Origin: Planctomycetota bacterium
Lineage (GTDB): Bacteria; Planctomycetota; Planctomycetia; Pirellulales; UBA1268
Assembly: GCA_027622795.1 (NCBI GenBank)
Contig: JAQBZA010000056.1
Span: 1-12,315 of the forward strand
Reading direction: 5' to 3'
Length of the DNA stretch: 12,315 nt
Below, piece by piece: positions 1 through 6,505 of this stretch. Position 1 is the first letter of the stretch. The number at the start of each line of letters is the position of its first letter. The notes below the pieces were generated by a model. It was given only the letters and a program-made list of their open reading frames with translations, made no database searches and had not been told where the DNA came from. A program made the position numbers and the translations under genes.

Positions 1-1829
1 AGGTAGCGGCGGCCCGGCATGTCGGCGGCGAGTTCGAGCATCGGGGCGGTCACTTCCAGCGGAATGGAAGATTCGGCCGACAGTCGGCCATCAGCCCGGG
101 CCGAAACAGTCATCGCATGCACGCCGGGCGAGGTCGTGGCGAGCGTGAGGTCGATCGTGCGGCGCTCGCCAGGCTCCAGCCGGCCGACATCGAATTCAAC
201 TTCCTTGCCGGCAGGATGCTGCACGCCATCGGGCAGTGTGCCGACGAGCACGACGCCGGTCGACGTGCCGGTACCAGGATTCGAGACCACGATCGAGGCC
301 GTGATCTCCTTGCCGATGAGGACGGGCTCCGGCGTGGACGACTCGATCTCGAGCCCGGGCTTCGTGGAACGGGAGCGGACGGTGGCATCGGCGCGGAAGG
401 TGACGCTGGCGACGCTGCCGATTTCACCCTCTTCCTCGGGCATCACCTCCATCGCCACCTTCGTGCCGGCGCCGGGATCGAGCGTGCCGAGCCGCCAGAC
501 GAGATCACCGGCGGTGCCGCTCGGATCGGAGGCCGGGCCGGGAGCAGCCGGCGGGGTCGTGGCGATGAGCCGCGTGCCGGCTGGCACGGTGTCATGGAGC
601 GTCACATCATGGGCAACTGCCGTGCCGACGTTGCGAATGAACATTTCGTAGCGGGCCGGCTTGCCCACCTGCACCTCGCGGGGGCCACGCTTTTCAACAG
701 TGATTTGCGGGGCCTGCACCCCTTCCAGCTGCGACGGTCCCGGGCGGCCATCCCCGCCGACAGGCAACGACGCTCTGAGGACATTCGTCTCAGGAACGGG
801 TTGGGAAGACAGCCCGAGTTCTGGCTGTGGTGGTTCCCGAGTCGGTGCTGTCCGCGGGCCGGCGAGGCTCTGCGGTCCAAGACCGGCTGATGTATTTGGG
901 AGGGGGGGCATCAACTCCGGTGGTGGTTGTCGGGCGGGAGGCTGGGCTGCAAACGCATTCGGAGTTGGCAGGTCGGAAGCCGGGACCGAAGAGGATTCTC
1001 TCGCGGGGCTGAGAGCTGAACCCGCGTCGCCAACCGGCATGGCAAGAGGTTCATCAGCCGGCTCATCGAAGCGTGGTTCAACGGAATCAATTTCAGCGAC
1101 TTCGTTGGCATCCTCGGCAACCACTGGCGGGGGGGGAACGCTACTCGTTGTCGGAGTTGTGATCTCTCGGACAACGTCGTCGTCATGGGGCAGGCGAATT
1201 GGCTCGGCGAGTGGCTCGAGTGGTTCAAGATCGGTACTTGGAGGATAGCGAGAGCCGACTGGTTCGTCTGGTGGCGTTGCCACGAGAGACTCATCAATCT
1301 CGGGTGCAGTGGTTGATGAACTGGTCTCCTTGGCATCGGCTACGGGAACCGAGGCTTCGTCGGATTCTGGCAGTGGCGCCTCGATGGCATCGATCGCAGG
1401 GCTGTCGGCCTCGGTGGGGGGCTGGAGGTCTGTGGCCGTCGCCTCCGGCATGGACTCAAGATCGGCAGGTCTTGAAAACCGCGACAGGCCGCGGTCGCTT
1501 CCTCCCGTACGCACAATTCCTGTTGGCGACTCAAATGAGACAGGGCGGTTGGAATAACGATCCGTTTCTGGCTGCTCATCAGGATCGGTTGGCAACGGTT
1601 GCCGGCCATCGTGCGTCACCGGAGTTGCCTCTTCGATCGTGGCAGTCGTCGTCTCGGCGGTCATGGCCCCTGGGGGTCGGGAGGGGATTGATGAGCGGCC
1701 AATGCCAAGGCCCCACACAAGTCCGAAACCGGCACATCCACACACGCAGGCGCCGAGAATGACAGGCAGATTTGAGTGCCGTGGGGGCACGACCAATTCC
1801 TGCCGAGACACGTGGTCAGGTTCGGACAT
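1..1829 (-). CDS. Membrane-anchored DUF11-repeat protein with long disordered stalk (3' end off window)
   Basis: The frame is open from ATG at 1829 to the left edge: 609 complete codons, no stop. GAGG lies 8 bases before the ATG. The product starts with a short polar N-terminus, then one hydrophobic helix at about residues 21-44 (a signal-anchor, so the rest is probably outside the cytoplasm). Residues 45 to about 365 are a low-complexity stretch rich in Pro, Glu, Asp, Ser and Thr, with no visible fold. From about residue 371 come beta-rich repeats of DUF11 type: repeat 1 at about 374-485 (VGKPARYEMFIRNVGTAVAH, then a DTVPAGT motif), repeat 2 at about 492-590 (IGKEITASIVVSNPGTGTST, then LPDGV), and the start of a third at about 597. 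DUF11 domains are found in bacterial surface and adhesin-like proteins. The stalk-plus-repeats layout suggests a cell-envelope structural protein, but no specific role can be read. It lies 117 bases downstream of fhcD in the same direction, with no obvious functional link. Confidence 0.85.
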   Translation of the reverse strand, partial: MSEPDHVSRQELVVPPRHSNLPVILGACVCGCAGFGLVWGLGIGRSSIPSRPPGAMTAETTTATIEEATPVTHDGRQPLPTDPDEQPETDRYSNRPVSFESPTGIVRTGGSDRGLSRFSRPADLESMPEATATDLQPPTEADSPAIDAIEAPLPESDEASVPVADAKETSSSTTAPEIDESLVATPPDEPVGSRYPPSTDLEPLEPLAEPIRLPHDDDVVREITTPTTSSVPPPPVVAEDANEVAEIDSVEPRFDEPADEPLAMPVGDAGSALSPARESSSVPASDLPTPNAFAAQPPARQPPPELMPPLPNTSAGLGPQSLAGPRTAPTREPPQPELGLSSQPVPETNVLRASLPVGGDGRPGPSQLEGVQAPQITVEKRGPREVQVGKPARYEMFIRNVGTAVAHDVTLHDTVPAGTRLIATTPPAAPGPASDPSGTAGDLVWRLGTLDPGAGTKVAMEVMPEEEGEIGSVASVTFRADATVRSRSTKPGLEIESSTPEPVLIGKEITASIVVSNPGTGTSTGVVLVGTLPDGVQHPAGKEVEFDVGRLEPGERRTIDLTLATTSPGVHAMTVSARADGRLSAESSIPLEVTAPMLELAADMPGRRY

Positions 1830-1902
1830 GACACGATCCTCGCAGCGATTCTGGGGAACCCGATCAATTCCCCGCAGCCAATACCACAACCAGATGCTGT
1901 TT

Positions 1903-1925
1903 CGGAAGGTCACTCCGACCTGCCG
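1903..1925 (-). other. Imperfect stem-loop between fhcD and the DUF11 gene
   Basis: Nine bases (CGGAAGGTC) can pair with GACCTGCCG around a five-base ACTCC loop, with one mismatch. It lies just after the fhcD stop, in the 117-base gap before the next minus-strand gene. No U-tract follows it on the minus strand, so it is a poor intrinsic terminator. It could be an mRNA-stabilising or processing structure, or chance in GC-rich DNA. Confidence 0.25.
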
Positions 1926-1946
1926 AGGTGCTTCCTGAGAAGCCGC

Positions 1947-2840
1947 TCACGCTGCGGAAAGAAGCTGGCGAAGATGGAAGTGGAACTTGCCCAGTTTGCC
2001 GCCGTAGTTGCCTGCCGAGATGGCAGCCACGTCAGGCCCAACCGCCGCCCGAATGCCAGTGACCAGCGCCCGGGCTATGACGTCCTCATCGATCCCATCG
2101 ATGACAATTTCCAGGGCACATGCCACGTTGCCAATCAGCCCGGTGTCTACACGCCCGAGCAGGCTGGGGCAAAACGCGTCGTTTGTCGACGCCCGCAGTC
2201 CGTCGTAGCGGGAGCCAACTTTGCTTCCCGACCGTACAACACCTCCCGGGAAAGGGGTGATCGTGCCAGGCACGTTCTGAATGGCCTGGACGGCCCGCCG
2301 CGCCGCAGCAAGGCCCGCATCGAGAGAGGAGGCCTGAATGATGAAGTTCCCCCCACCAATCCCCTTGTTCACGCCGATCGTGTCCTCGACCAGAAACTCA
2401 CCGTCCATCACCGGTACCCGCCAGAATCTTCGGCCTTCAAGGATTTTGGATTTCTCAAAACCGTCGCCAAAAAAACGGATATGGCTGCCGAGTGGGCTGC
2501 GGTCGTCGGCTGCAGGCAGGCCGTCGAAAAGGCTCACTGTGGGGCAGGTAAGGAGGCACTGTGCAGCGCGATTGGCGACCGCTTTTCCGACACCTTCCCT
2601 GGAAAAACCGAATGCCAGCACGGCGGCAGCGGGGCGGCCGTCAGGGGATTCGTCTACCGTGAGTCGCCGCTCGATTCCGATCTCGGCATCGCATCCGATC
2701 ACGCTGGTGCCATACCCGCAGGCTGCTCGAAGGGCTGCCTCGAGCCAGTGGTCATCGTGGGCAGTCACAATGAGGCGAGTGAACCGCAGGCGAAATGCCT
2801 CGGCATAGGTGTCGACGATGTGTGTCGTTTTGATAAGCAA
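1947..2840 (-). CDS. fhcD: Formylmethanofuran--tetrahydromethanopterin N-formyltransferase
   Basis: This enzyme moves the formyl group between tetrahydromethanopterin and methanofuran in the cytoplasm. In bacteria it is the FhcD subunit of the formyltransferase/hydrolase complex, which releases formate during formaldehyde oxidation. The 297-residue product matches the archaeal Ftr family from end to end: VDTYAEAF (9-16), TSVIGCDAEIGIE (45-57), SPDGRP (65-70), QCLLTCPT (94-101), RFFGDGF (122-128), VPVMDGEFLVED (142-153), PFPGGVVRSGSKVGS (196-210), ASTNDAFCP (217-225) and a C-terminal AGNYGGKLG. The start is taken as TTG at 2840, because the first 16 residues then align without a gap to archaeal Ftr as I remember it (about 297 residues). 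The in-frame ATG at 2939 would add 33 residues with no family counterpart. The FhcA, B and C partners and other H4MPT genes (mch, fae, mtdB) are not in the window. Confidence 0.95.
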   Translation of the reverse strand: MLIKTTHIVDTYAEAFRLRFTRLIVTAHDDHWLEAALRAACGYGTSVIGCDAEIGIERRLTVDESPDGRPAAAVLAFGFSREGVGKAVANRAAQCLLTCPTVSLFDGLPAADDRSPLGSHIRFFGDGFEKSKILEGRRFWRVPVMDGEFLVEDTIGVNKGIGGGNFIIQASSLDAGLAAARRAVQAIQNVPGTITPFPGGVVRSGSKVGSRYDGLRASTNDAFCPSLLGRVDTGLIGNVACALEIVIDGIDEDVIARALVTGIRAAVGPDVAAISAGNYGGKLGKFHFHLRQLLSAA

Positions 2841-2961
2841 GTAGGGTTCACCCTGGGGGCGGCTTTCGCGTATCCTATCGTGCCAGGGAAGCGGTCGACC
2901 ATGGCCCTTTCCAAGCGTTACGCAACAGATCGCCGACATTCCCCAGACAAGGATTTCACCG
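2841..2961. promoter_or_regulatory. Divergent intergenic region between fhcD and the exported protein gene
   Basis: These 121 bases must hold the promoters of both divergent genes if fhcD starts at TTG 2840. On the plus strand, TGGCCC (2902-2907), five bases, then AAGCG (2913-2917) puts GG and GC at the spacing of a sigma-54 -24/-12 element. The predicted transcription start would be near 2928, about 34 bases before the ATG at 2962; the TT of the -12 box is missing, so this is weak. On the minus strand, TCGACC (2898-2893) and TAGGAT (2877-2872) resemble sigma-70 boxes, but their spacer is only 15 bases. I see no convincing operator. Confidence 0.3.
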
Positions 2962-5259
2962 ATGGCCGTGTTCTGCCGTCTCTCCGTGTGTGCCGCCACA
3001 GTCCTCGCGGCGACTGCGCTATCAGGCATGGCGGTCGCTGACATCACCGAAACCGGTCTGTCGGTCATTCCAGCCGATGCGGCGTTCGTCTCGTCCTCCT
3101 TGCGACTTCGCGAGCAGTATGACGCGCTTGTGTCGAGCAACGCATTCGCCTCGATCCGCCGGTTGCCGGCCGTAAAGCAGTTTTTCGATTCACTGGACGA
3201 ACAGCGGACGCAGCCAGGCAGCCCGCTGTCGATGGTCGATACATTTCTGCAACTTCCGGAGAACCAGCAAGCGATCGATCTCCTGCGTGACATGGTCGCA
3301 ACCGACACGTTCGTCTATGGCGATTCATCGTGGCTCAAGGTCGTGAAGCTGCTGAAAAAAATTCAGCAGGCACAGCAGGTGGCAAACGTCCTCGGCATGG
3401 CCGGTGGTCGTGCCTCACTCGATGTTCTCGAAGCTCTCCCGGGGGATGATGAGGCGGCGGGCACGGCGGTACCAGTGCAGCCGGTGCGGCTCCAGATGAT
3501 TCGCACCGATTTCAACAACGATTTGGCCGCGACGTTGATCCTCAAGACGATCGCCGCCAACAGAGATCTGATTGTGATGCCAGATACGGTCTGGGGCTTT
3601 CGGACCATGATGGGTGATGCGGCTGTAACCCAACTCAAGCGACTCGAAACGATGCTTTCGCTGGTGACGCAATCGAACCCGACACTTACCGAATCCCTCG
3701 AGAGAAGAACGATCGCCGGTGGCGAGTTTGTGACGTTCACGTTCAAGCCGGACTATTCCCTCTTACGGGATCAGATGGTTGTCGATGACGAGAGTGAAGA
3801 AGACGTCGATGCCATCTTCGAGGCGCTTGACGCCATCGAAGTGGTATTGGCGATCGGTATCGTGGGCGACCGGGTCATCCTGTCGGTTGGCGACTCGACG
3901 GATCATTTGGAAAAACTCGTGGTATCCGGTGGGGGGTTCGAGAAGGGCCTGCTTGGCACCAAAGCGTTTGCACCCTTGAAGGAGCATGCCGCAAAACCGC
4001 TCACCGCAGTCTCCGCTGTAAGCCAGGAGATGATGGAAGTGCTAGCGCCATCGACGGCCGAAATCGACCAGTTGGCGAGCCTCGCCGACCGAATCGCAGA
4101 ACAGGCGGAGTTGTCGGAAGAAGCGGCTACCGATGCGCGGAACATCCTCAAAACCATCTCGACGGAGTATCAAAAGTGGTTGCCGAACCCGGGGCCGTGG
4201 ATGGCGTACTCGTTTATTGCCGACCAGGGCTACGAAGGGTACGCGTGGAATTGGTCACGGAATGGACCACTCGATGGCGCAAAACGGCTCGATTTGCTGG
4301 AGCATGTTGGCGGAGCACCTCTGGCGGCATTGGCGTTTCGTCTGCGGAACGACGTGTATGGCTTTGATGACATCGTCTCGTGGGTCGATTTGGTTCGTGA
4401 ATTCGTCACAAACCACCTCGTGCCCCGGGACGAAGAGAGCGTGCAGGAGCGGCTGGCTGCCTTTGAAAAACACCTGCTTCCGCTGGGGCGGAAGTTCGTC
4501 GATATCGTTCGCCGTACCTTCAGGCCAGCCACGGCAGGAGGTCAGGTGGGCCTCGTGATTGACGGTAAGAGCAGGACAAGCCGTCTCAAGCGAGAACTGC
4601 CTCAGGCTGAGAAACCACTGCCTCTCATCGAGCCGGCGATCGTCATCGGCGTCGATGATGCAGCCCTCTTTCGTGAGGGAATGAACGACCTCTTCGCTCT
4701 GAGCGATGAGTTGGTCGATGCCGTGCGGGCCATGAGTCCCGACTCGGTGCCTGCCGACTATCGCATCGCCGAGCCCCGCAAGGAGCAAGTTGAGGGCGGT
4801 AGTGTCTGGTCTTGGCCCTTGGAAAAGAGTGGACTCGACGAGCAACTGCAGCCCGCGATCGCACTTGGCAAGGATTCGGCAGTGCTTTCGCTGGTCCCGA
4901 AACAGGCCGGTCGCTTGATCGTGGAGACGCCACTGACGACAGGCGCACAATTGACGAAATTTGAGGAGCCGCTGGCCGTGGCTGCAACACTTGACGTGGC
5001 CGGTCTGATCGAAGCTATTCAGCCGTGGGTAGTCTATGTGGCCCGATATGTTGCCGTGCAGCAGCAGGAGGGGAGTGTTGATGCGGATGATACGCTTGAC
5101 GCCGATGCCGAGGATGATCGGGTCAAGGAGATCCTCGGGCAGGTGCAGGTGGTGCTTGAGGCCGCCAAGTCACTCCGTGTGGCCACTGCCGAGACAGCCG
5201 TGAAGCCCGAGGCCACGGTGACACATTGGCAGAACATCATTCGCGACATGCCGCGGTGA
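2962..5259 (+). CDS. Large exported protein of unknown function (765 aa)
   Basis: I do not recognise a named family. The N-terminus is a clear Sec signal peptide: a short n-region with Arg6, a hydrophobic core at about 8-22, and a GMAVA|D cleavage site after residue 26. The mature protein is about 739 residues, mixed alpha/beta, with no transmembrane helix, so it is probably periplasmic or released. It opens with a motif of the style 'LSVIPADAAFVSSSLRLREQ' (about 33-52). Short beta segments recur at about 298 (IGIVGDRVILSVGD) and 632 (AIALGKDSAVLSL), each followed by an amphipathic helix, which hints at an internally repeated domain. This layout recalls DUF3352-type proteins, but that is a weak resemblance. 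Conserved-looking points include PGPWMAYSFIADQGYEGYAW near residue 411. An acidic segment (about 273-284, DDESEEDVD) and another near 708-720 look like surface loops. No catalytic signature is visible. Its end overlaps ribD by 23 bases, tail to tail. Confidence 0.85.
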   Translation: MAVFCRLSVCAATVLAATALSGMAVADITETGLSVIPADAAFVSSSLRLREQYDALVSSNAFASIRRLPAVKQFFDSLDEQRTQPGSPLSMVDTFLQLPENQQAIDLLRDMVATDTFVYGDSSWLKVVKLLKKIQQAQQVANVLGMAGGRASLDVLEALPGDDEAAGTAVPVQPVRLQMIRTDFNNDLAATLILKTIAANRDLIVMPDTVWGFRTMMGDAAVTQLKRLETMLSLVTQSNPTLTESLERRTIAGGEFVTFTFKPDYSLLRDQMVVDDESEEDVDAIFEALDAIEVVLAIGIVGDRVILSVGDSTDHLEKLVVSGGGFEKGLLGTKAFAPLKEHAAKPLTAVSAVSQEMMEVLAPSTAEIDQLASLADRIAEQAELSEEAATDARNILKTISTEYQKWLPNPGPWMAYSFIADQGYEGYAWNWSRNGPLDGAKRLDLLEHVGGAPLAALAFRLRNDVYGFDDIVSWVDLVREFVTNHLVPRDEESVQERLAAFEKHLLPLGRKFVDIVRRTFRPATAGGQVGLVIDGKSRTSRLKRELPQAEKPLPLIEPAIVIGVDDAALFREGMNDLFALSDELVDAVRAMSPDSVPADYRIAEPRKEQVEGGSVWSWPLEKSGLDEQLQPAIALGKDSAVLSLVPKQAGRLIVETPLTTGAQLTKFEEPLAVAATLDVAGLIEAIQPWVVYVARYVAVQQQEGSVDADDTLDADAEDDRVKEILGQVQVVLEAAKSLRVATAETAVKPEATVTHWQNIIRDMPR

Positions 5260-6349
5260 TACCACGGATGAGAATGTCACCGCCGGGATGATCGATTCGC
5301 TCGATCTCGATCGGTGGGGCGTCTGGGAATGTCGGAAGTGGCGGGAGCCGACCCTCAGTGCCACCCACGATCCGCGGCGCGATGAACGTCCACACTTCAT
5401 CGACCAGCTCGGCGTCAAAGAAGCTCCGCAACACGTTGGGCCCGCCTTCGACAAGCAGGTTGGTGTGGCGCCGGCAGCCGAGTTCTTCAAGGAGGCTGCG
5501 GAGTTGCGTGGGGCGGTCGGCCGGTGGTGCGATCCATATTTCACAACCGGCTCCGCGGAGTGCCGCCAGCCGGTCGGCCGGCGCGGCGGCGGTGACGACC
5601 ACGAGTACCGGTGCCTCACGGACCGTCGCCACAAGCTGGCTCGTCAGCGGCAGCCGGGCATGCGAATCGAGGACGATCCGGAGCGGTGTGCGGACACCGA
5701 TGGGTCGTGGTGTCAGGAGCGGATCATCGGCGAGGGCCGTGCCGATGCCGACGAGGATGCCGTCGATACGGCCACGGAGTTCATGAACGAGTCGGATTGA
5801 GGCGGGCGAGGAGAGCCAGCGATCCTCGCATGACCCCGTCGCCAGGGCGCCATCGAGGCTCATCGCCCATTTGGCGATGACCCAGGGGCGGCCACGTTCC
5901 ACGAGCGTGCGAAAGGGCGCCGTGAGCCGCGTCGCCTCGCGTTCCAAGAGGCCACCTTCGACAGCGATGCCGGCCTGTTCGAGCGCCGCAATGCCGCCGC
6001 CGGCCACGGCAGGAAACGGATCAGGGGCGGCTATCACAACGCGGCGGATGCCGGCGGCGAGAATTGCGTCGGTGCAGGGAGGCGTCTTGCCATGGTGGCA
6101 GCAGGGCTCCAGCGTCACAAACAGCGTCGCGCCGTGGGCACGAGGCCCTGCCGCCTCGAGCGCCATGATTTCCGCATGCGGGCCGCCAAACTTGGCATGC
6201 CAGCCTTCGCCGATGATCCGCGGGTGGCCCGCGTCATCACGAATGGCCACCACCGCGCCGACCATCGGATTGGGTTCAACACACCCCTCACCACGGCGGG
6301 CCAACTCCAGGGCCCGCGCCATCGCGGCGGTGTCATGCGAATCAAACAT
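5237..6349 (-). CDS. ribD: Riboflavin biosynthesis bifunctional deaminase/reductase RibD
   Basis: RibD performs the second and third steps of riboflavin synthesis from GTP: deamination of diaminohydroxyphosphoribosylaminopyrimidine, then NADPH-dependent reduction of the ribosyl side chain. It is cytoplasmic. The 370 residues fit the usual two-domain length. The N-terminal cytidine-deaminase-like domain (about 5-145) carries PNPMVGAVV (26-34), the zinc and proton-shuttle motif HAE (58-60) and PCCHHGKTPPC (82-92), so the zinc ligands His58, Cys83 and Cys92 are all present. The C-terminal reductase domain (about 155-365) has KWAMSLDG (160-167), a DGILVGIGTALADDPLLT block, LLVEGGPNVL and a final GDILIRG. 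The start is ATG at 6349, directly before the first helix; no Shine-Dalgarno sequence is seen. No other rib gene is in the window, so riboflavin genes appear scattered here. The last 23 bases overlap gene 2962-5259 on the other strand. Confidence 0.97.
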   Translation of the reverse strand: MFDSHDTAAMARALELARRGEGCVEPNPMVGAVVAIRDDAGHPRIIGEGWHAKFGGPHAEIMALEAAGPRAHGATLFVTLEPCCHHGKTPPCTDAILAAGIRRVVIAAPDPFPAVAGGGIAALEQAGIAVEGGLLEREATRLTAPFRTLVERGRPWVIAKWAMSLDGALATGSCEDRWLSSPASIRLVHELRGRIDGILVGIGTALADDPLLTPRPIGVRTPLRIVLDSHARLPLTSQLVATVREAPVLVVVTAAAPADRLAALRGAGCEIWIAPPADRPTQLRSLLEELGCRRHTNLLVEGGPNVLRSFFDAELVDEVWTFIAPRIVGGTEGRLPPLPTFPDAPPIEIERIDHPGGDILIRGITAACRE

Positions 6350-6395
6350 CGTTCAGAACGCGCTCAGCCTACGGGTATCACCGGCTCGGGGGCGG

Positions 6396-6421
6396 AAAAA
6401 TTGTCTCCTCGCGGGCGAGGA
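6396..6421 (-). terminator. Possible intrinsic terminator after the SEC-C/TPR gene
   Basis: The perfect inverted repeat TCCTCG-CGGG-CGAGGA (6406-6421) is followed on the minus strand by GACAA and then five T (6400-6396). It begins 84 bases after the stop of the gene at 6506 and ends 46 bases before the ribD start, so it would separate the two units. The six-base gap between stem and T-run weakens the call. Confidence 0.4.
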
Positions 6422-6505
6422 TACGCCCAATGCTCGTCGAGCGTTCGCCGACCCCCTTCGCCTATGTCTTTCAGGATGACGGATCGTTTCAGGAGCTATT
6501 TGAAA

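Noticed and set aside
117..890. 257-codon plus-strand open frame opposite the DUF11 gene
   Set aside because: Its product is arginine/glycine-rich with no recognisable domain, and the minus-strand frame is continuous with clear DUF11-like repeats.
2868..2889. TGGCACG on the minus strand before fhcD as a sigma-54 -24 box
   Set aside because: The -24 half matches well, but at the -12 position the bases are TA, not GC, so the essential pair is missing.
1776..3041. 421-codon plus-strand open frame opposite fhcD
   Set aside because: The minus strand encodes a clear full-length Ftr here, while the plus-strand product shows no family resemblance. It is an antisense shadow in GC-rich DNA, and it would run into the signal peptide of the gene at 2962.
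2841..3308. Extended start for fhcD at 3308 (453 residues)
   Set aside because: The extension overlaps the well-supported gene at 2962 and has no Ftr-like sequence.
6432..6442. Palindrome GCTCGTCGAGC upstream of ribD as a LexA-type or other operator
   Set aside because: It has a one-base centre and short arms, does not match a LexA box, and such palindromes are expected by chance at this GC content.
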